15,775 bases of DNA from DAOTYX01 sp034434635. Lineage in GTDB: Bacteria; Chloroflexota; Anaerolineae; B4-G1; DUEL01. The stretch covers positions 1 through 15,775 of the forward strand of contig DAOTYX010000135.1 of assembly GCA_034434635.1 (NCBI GenBank). Direction: 5' to 3'. Shown here in pieces: positions 14,139 through 15,775 of this stretch (positions are counted from its first letter, which is position 1; each line of letters opens with the position of its first letter). The notes under the pieces are model-generated. The model did not search any database. It was not told the origin of the DNA and was given only the letters and a program-made list of their open reading frames with translations. The position numbers were made by a program, and so were the translations under genes.

Positions 14139-14783
14139 ATGACCGGAAAGAACTACCACCACGGTGACCTGAAGAACGCGCTCATCGCCGCAGGCATCGA
14201 GATCCTCGCCAAAGAGGGCGTGGGGGCGTTGAGCCTGCGCAGGGTGGCACGCGCGGCCGGGGTCAGCCACACCGCGCCCTATGCCCACTTTGCCGACAAG
14301 CAGGCCCTGATCGCCGCGATCGCCACGGAAGGGCATGAGAAACTCTACGCCAGGATGTCTGAGATCGTCCAGCAGCATCGCGACGATCCAGCGCGGCAAC
14401 TGCTCGAAGCAGCCCTGGCGTATATGGAGTTCGCCGTCAACGAGCCCGACCACTTCAAGATCACTTTCTCCGGCGTGATCGAGAAAGAGAAGGACTATCC
14501 CGCTTTCGTCGAGGTTTCCCATCGGAGTTTCCAACTGGTCGTAGGGATCGTCGAGGCGTGCCAGCAGGCGGGTATTCTGCCGGCCGGCCCTGCCGACCTG
14601 ATGGCCGTGTGCGTCTGGGGCTTGCTGCACGGGCTGGTGTCTCTCGTTCTGGAGGGGCAGGTCTCCCACACCATTCTGGACCGCTTTACCCTGCAGGAGA
14701 TGACGGTCTCGGCGCTGAACCTGGTGACCAGGGTCAGGATTGATCCGGACCGGCTGTGTTGCGACGATCCCGCCGGGCGCTGA
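14139..14783 (+). CDS. TetR-family transcriptional regulator (WHG-domain type)
   Basis: About 214 residues from ATG 14139 (ATG 14127 would add four). It begins NYHHGDLKNALIAAG, the opening typical of one TetR branch. The helix-turn-helix lies within LSLRRVARAAGVSHTAPYAHFADKQAL (about residues 30-57). The C-terminal part, with FKITFSGVIEKEKDYPAF and VWGLLHGLVSLVLEGQ, fits the TetR_C_33 (WHG) ligand-binding domain. ATG 14139 is preferred because a GGCAGG-like ribosome site precedes it and ATG 14127 lies almost against operator 2; neither is certain. The gene diverges from the aldolase operon and shares its two operators. It is therefore expected to repress both itself and the operon, with release by a substrate or intermediate (inference). 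It converges on the ComM-like gene, 26 bp away. Confidence 0.92.
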   Translation: MTGKNYHHGDLKNALIAAGIEILAKEGVGALSLRRVARAAGVSHTAPYAHFADKQALIAAIATEGHEKLYARMSEIVQQHRDDPARQLLEAALAYMEFAVNEPDHFKITFSGVIEKEKDYPAFVEVSHRSFQLVVGIVEACQQAGILPAGPADLMAVCVWGLLHGLVSLVLEGQVSHTILDRFTLQEMTVSALNLVTRVRIDPDRLCCDDPAGR

Positions 14784-14787
14784 GGCT

Positions 14788-14800
14788 CCCCTGTCAGGGG
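14788..14800. terminator. Possible weak bidirectional hairpin between convergent genes
   Basis: CCCCTG (14788-14793) and CAGGGG (14795-14800) are complementary with one base between them, so the real loop must open some of the stem. It sits in the 26-bp gap between the convergent tetR-family and ComM-like stops. There is no T-run on either side, so terminator function is doubtful. Confidence 0.25.
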
Positions 14801-14809
14801 CAGAGCGGC

Positions 14810-15775
14810 CTACCCGGCCTGCCTGGGCCGGTACTGGATCGCCTCGGCCAGGTGGACGGTCTCAATCCGCTCACTGCCGGCCAGGTCGGCGATGGTGCGG
14901 GCCAGTTTGAGGATGCGGTGGAAGGCTCGCGCGCTCATCTGCAACTGCTGCATCGCCGCGCGCACCAGCGAGCGCCCCGCCTCGTCCAGCCGGCAGACCT
15001 CGCGCACCTCAGTGGGGCCCATGTCGGCGTTGCAGGTGAGCGTGGTGCCCGCGAAGCGTTTCCTCTGTAACTCCCGCGCCTGTTCCACCCGCGCCTGGAT
15101 CGCTGCCGACGGCTCGCCGCGCCGTTCGTCGGTCAGTTTGGCGTAGTCCACCCGTGGCACCTCGATGTGGATGTCAATACGGTCCAGCAGCGGCCCGGAG
15201 ATGCGCTTCTGGTAGCGGGTGACGGTGGCAGGGCTGCAGGTGCATTCGCGCAGCGAGTCGCCGTAGTAGCCGCAGGGACAGGGGTTCATCGCCGCGAGAA
15301 GCACGAAACGGGCCGGGAAAGTCAGCGTGCCGGTGGAGCGGGCGATGGAGACCAGGCCATCCTCCAGCGGCTGGCGCAGCCCCTCCAGCGTGTGGCTGCC
15401 GAACTCGGGCAGTTCGTCCAGGAAGAGCACGCCGCGGTGGGCCAGGCTGATCTCCCCGGGACGGGGCCAGTGGCCGCCGCCGACCAGGCCCGGGTGGCTG
15501 ATGGTATGGTGGGGAGCGCGGAAGGGGCGGTGGCGGATGAGCGGGGTGCCGGGGGGAAGCAGGCCGGCCACGCTGTAGATCTTGGTCACCTCCAGCGACT
15601 CCTCCAGCGTCATCGCCGGGAGGATGGAGGGCATCGAGCGGGCCAGCAGCGTCTTGCCCGCCCCCGGCGGGCCGATCATCAGCACATTGTGACCGCCAGC
15701 AGCGGCCACCTCCAGCGCTCGCTTGACGTGCTCCTGCCCCTTGATGTCGGCGAAGTCGGCGCTGTAGGCTGGCGG
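14810..15775 (-). CDS. comM: ComM/YifB-family Mg-chelatase-like AAA+ ATPase (N terminus beyond window)
   Basis: The visible 322 residues run off the right edge; full family members are ~500 residues, so roughly the first third (the Lon-protease-like domain) is missing. Visible parts are D-I-K-G-Q-E-H-V-K-R-A-L just inside the edge, Walker A GPPGAGKT (about 35-42 of the visible part), the R-P-F-R-A-P-H-H-T loop, and Walker B GVLFLDELPEF. A Cys-rich MNPCPCGYYGD...CTCSP insertion follows, then SGPLLDRIDIHIEVPRV, and the C-terminal lid with MSARAFHRILKLARTIADL. In naturally transformable bacteria ComM is a hexameric helicase that drives branch migration during DNA uptake recombination. The gene is also widespread in species not known to be competent. 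No operon partner is visible. Confidence 0.93.
   Translation of the reverse strand, partial: PPAYSADFADIKGQEHVKRALEVAAAGGHNVLMIGPPGAGKTLLARSMPSILPAMTLEESLEVTKIYSVAGLLPPGTPLIRHRPFRAPHHTISHPGLVGGGHWPRPGEISLAHRGVLFLDELPEFGSHTLEGLRQPLEDGLVSIARSTGTLTFPARFVLLAAMNPCPCGYYGDSLRECTCSPATVTRYQKRISGPLLDRIDIHIEVPRVDYAKLTDERRGEPSAAIQARVEQARELQRKRFAGTTLTCNADMGPTEVREVCRLDEAGRSLVRAAMQQLQMSARAFHRILKLARTIADLAGSERIETVHLAEAIQYRPRQAG

Noticed and set aside
14055..14669. N-terminal extension of the aldolase through the operator region and into the TetR gene
   Set aside because: Family homology starts at MAPFDTF, ATG 14054 has a good ribosome site, and the extension would read through the promoter and antisense to the regulator.
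14810..15775. Magnesium chelatase subunit of chlorophyll synthesis
   Set aside because: The Cys-rich NPCPCGYYGD insertion and the C-terminal MSARAFHRILKLARTIADL lid are those of ComM/YifB proteins, and no pigment genes are nearby.

Overview
The window is high-G+C bacterial DNA with tightly packed genes. It most resembles a member of the Chloroflexota (Anaerolineae-like), but no marker gene confirms this. The reasons are the combination of a DUF4012 protein, a DUF2723 membrane protein and a UPF0104 flippase, together with 7-bp-periodic inverted repeats between genes. The taxonomic guess is inference.

Left half (1-7021, all + strand) is a cell-surface glycan assembly cluster. In order it holds the 3' end of a Pro/Thr-rich membrane-anchored protein, a UPF0104/LPG-synthase-TM flippase-like protein, a GT2 glycosyltransferase fused to a polyprenyl-phosphate sugar-phosphate transferase, a DUF2723 multi-pass protein (Pmt-like), and an extracellular DUF4012 protein. 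The genes overlap or are a few bases apart and probably form one operon. Between the DUF2723 core and DUF4012 lies an unusual array of seven ~62-bp units (about 4446-4983). Each unit is three hairpins laid end to end with almost no spacer. The DUF2723 reading frame runs through the whole array, which gives it a ~200-residue low-complexity tail.

Middle (7022-8974): a heptad-periodic inverted repeat, then an SDR oxidoreductase (+). The SDR is convergent with a DUF1028 Ntn-hydrolase-like gene (-), which has its own plausible promoter.

Right half (8975-14783) is a catabolic-looking regulon. On the minus strand, transcription runs class II aldolase > class III aminotransferase (GSA-aminomutase-like) > FGGY sugar kinase > MFS transporter. 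A TetR regulator diverges on the plus strand. Their shared 70-bp intergenic region holds two near-consensus promoters that interlock on opposite strands. They are covered by two copies of a long palindrome whose centres are 30 bp apart, a very clear autoregulatory switch. The substrate is unknown. Import, phosphorylation and aldol cleavage of a ketose (or a sugar acid or amino-sugar derivative) is the best reading. A second heptad-periodic inverted repeat lies between aldolase and aminotransferase and supplies the aldolase stop codon.

Right edge (14810-15775, - strand): the C-terminal two thirds of a ComM/YifB-type AAA+ ATPase. No tRNA, rRNA, CRISPR array or insertion sequence was seen.
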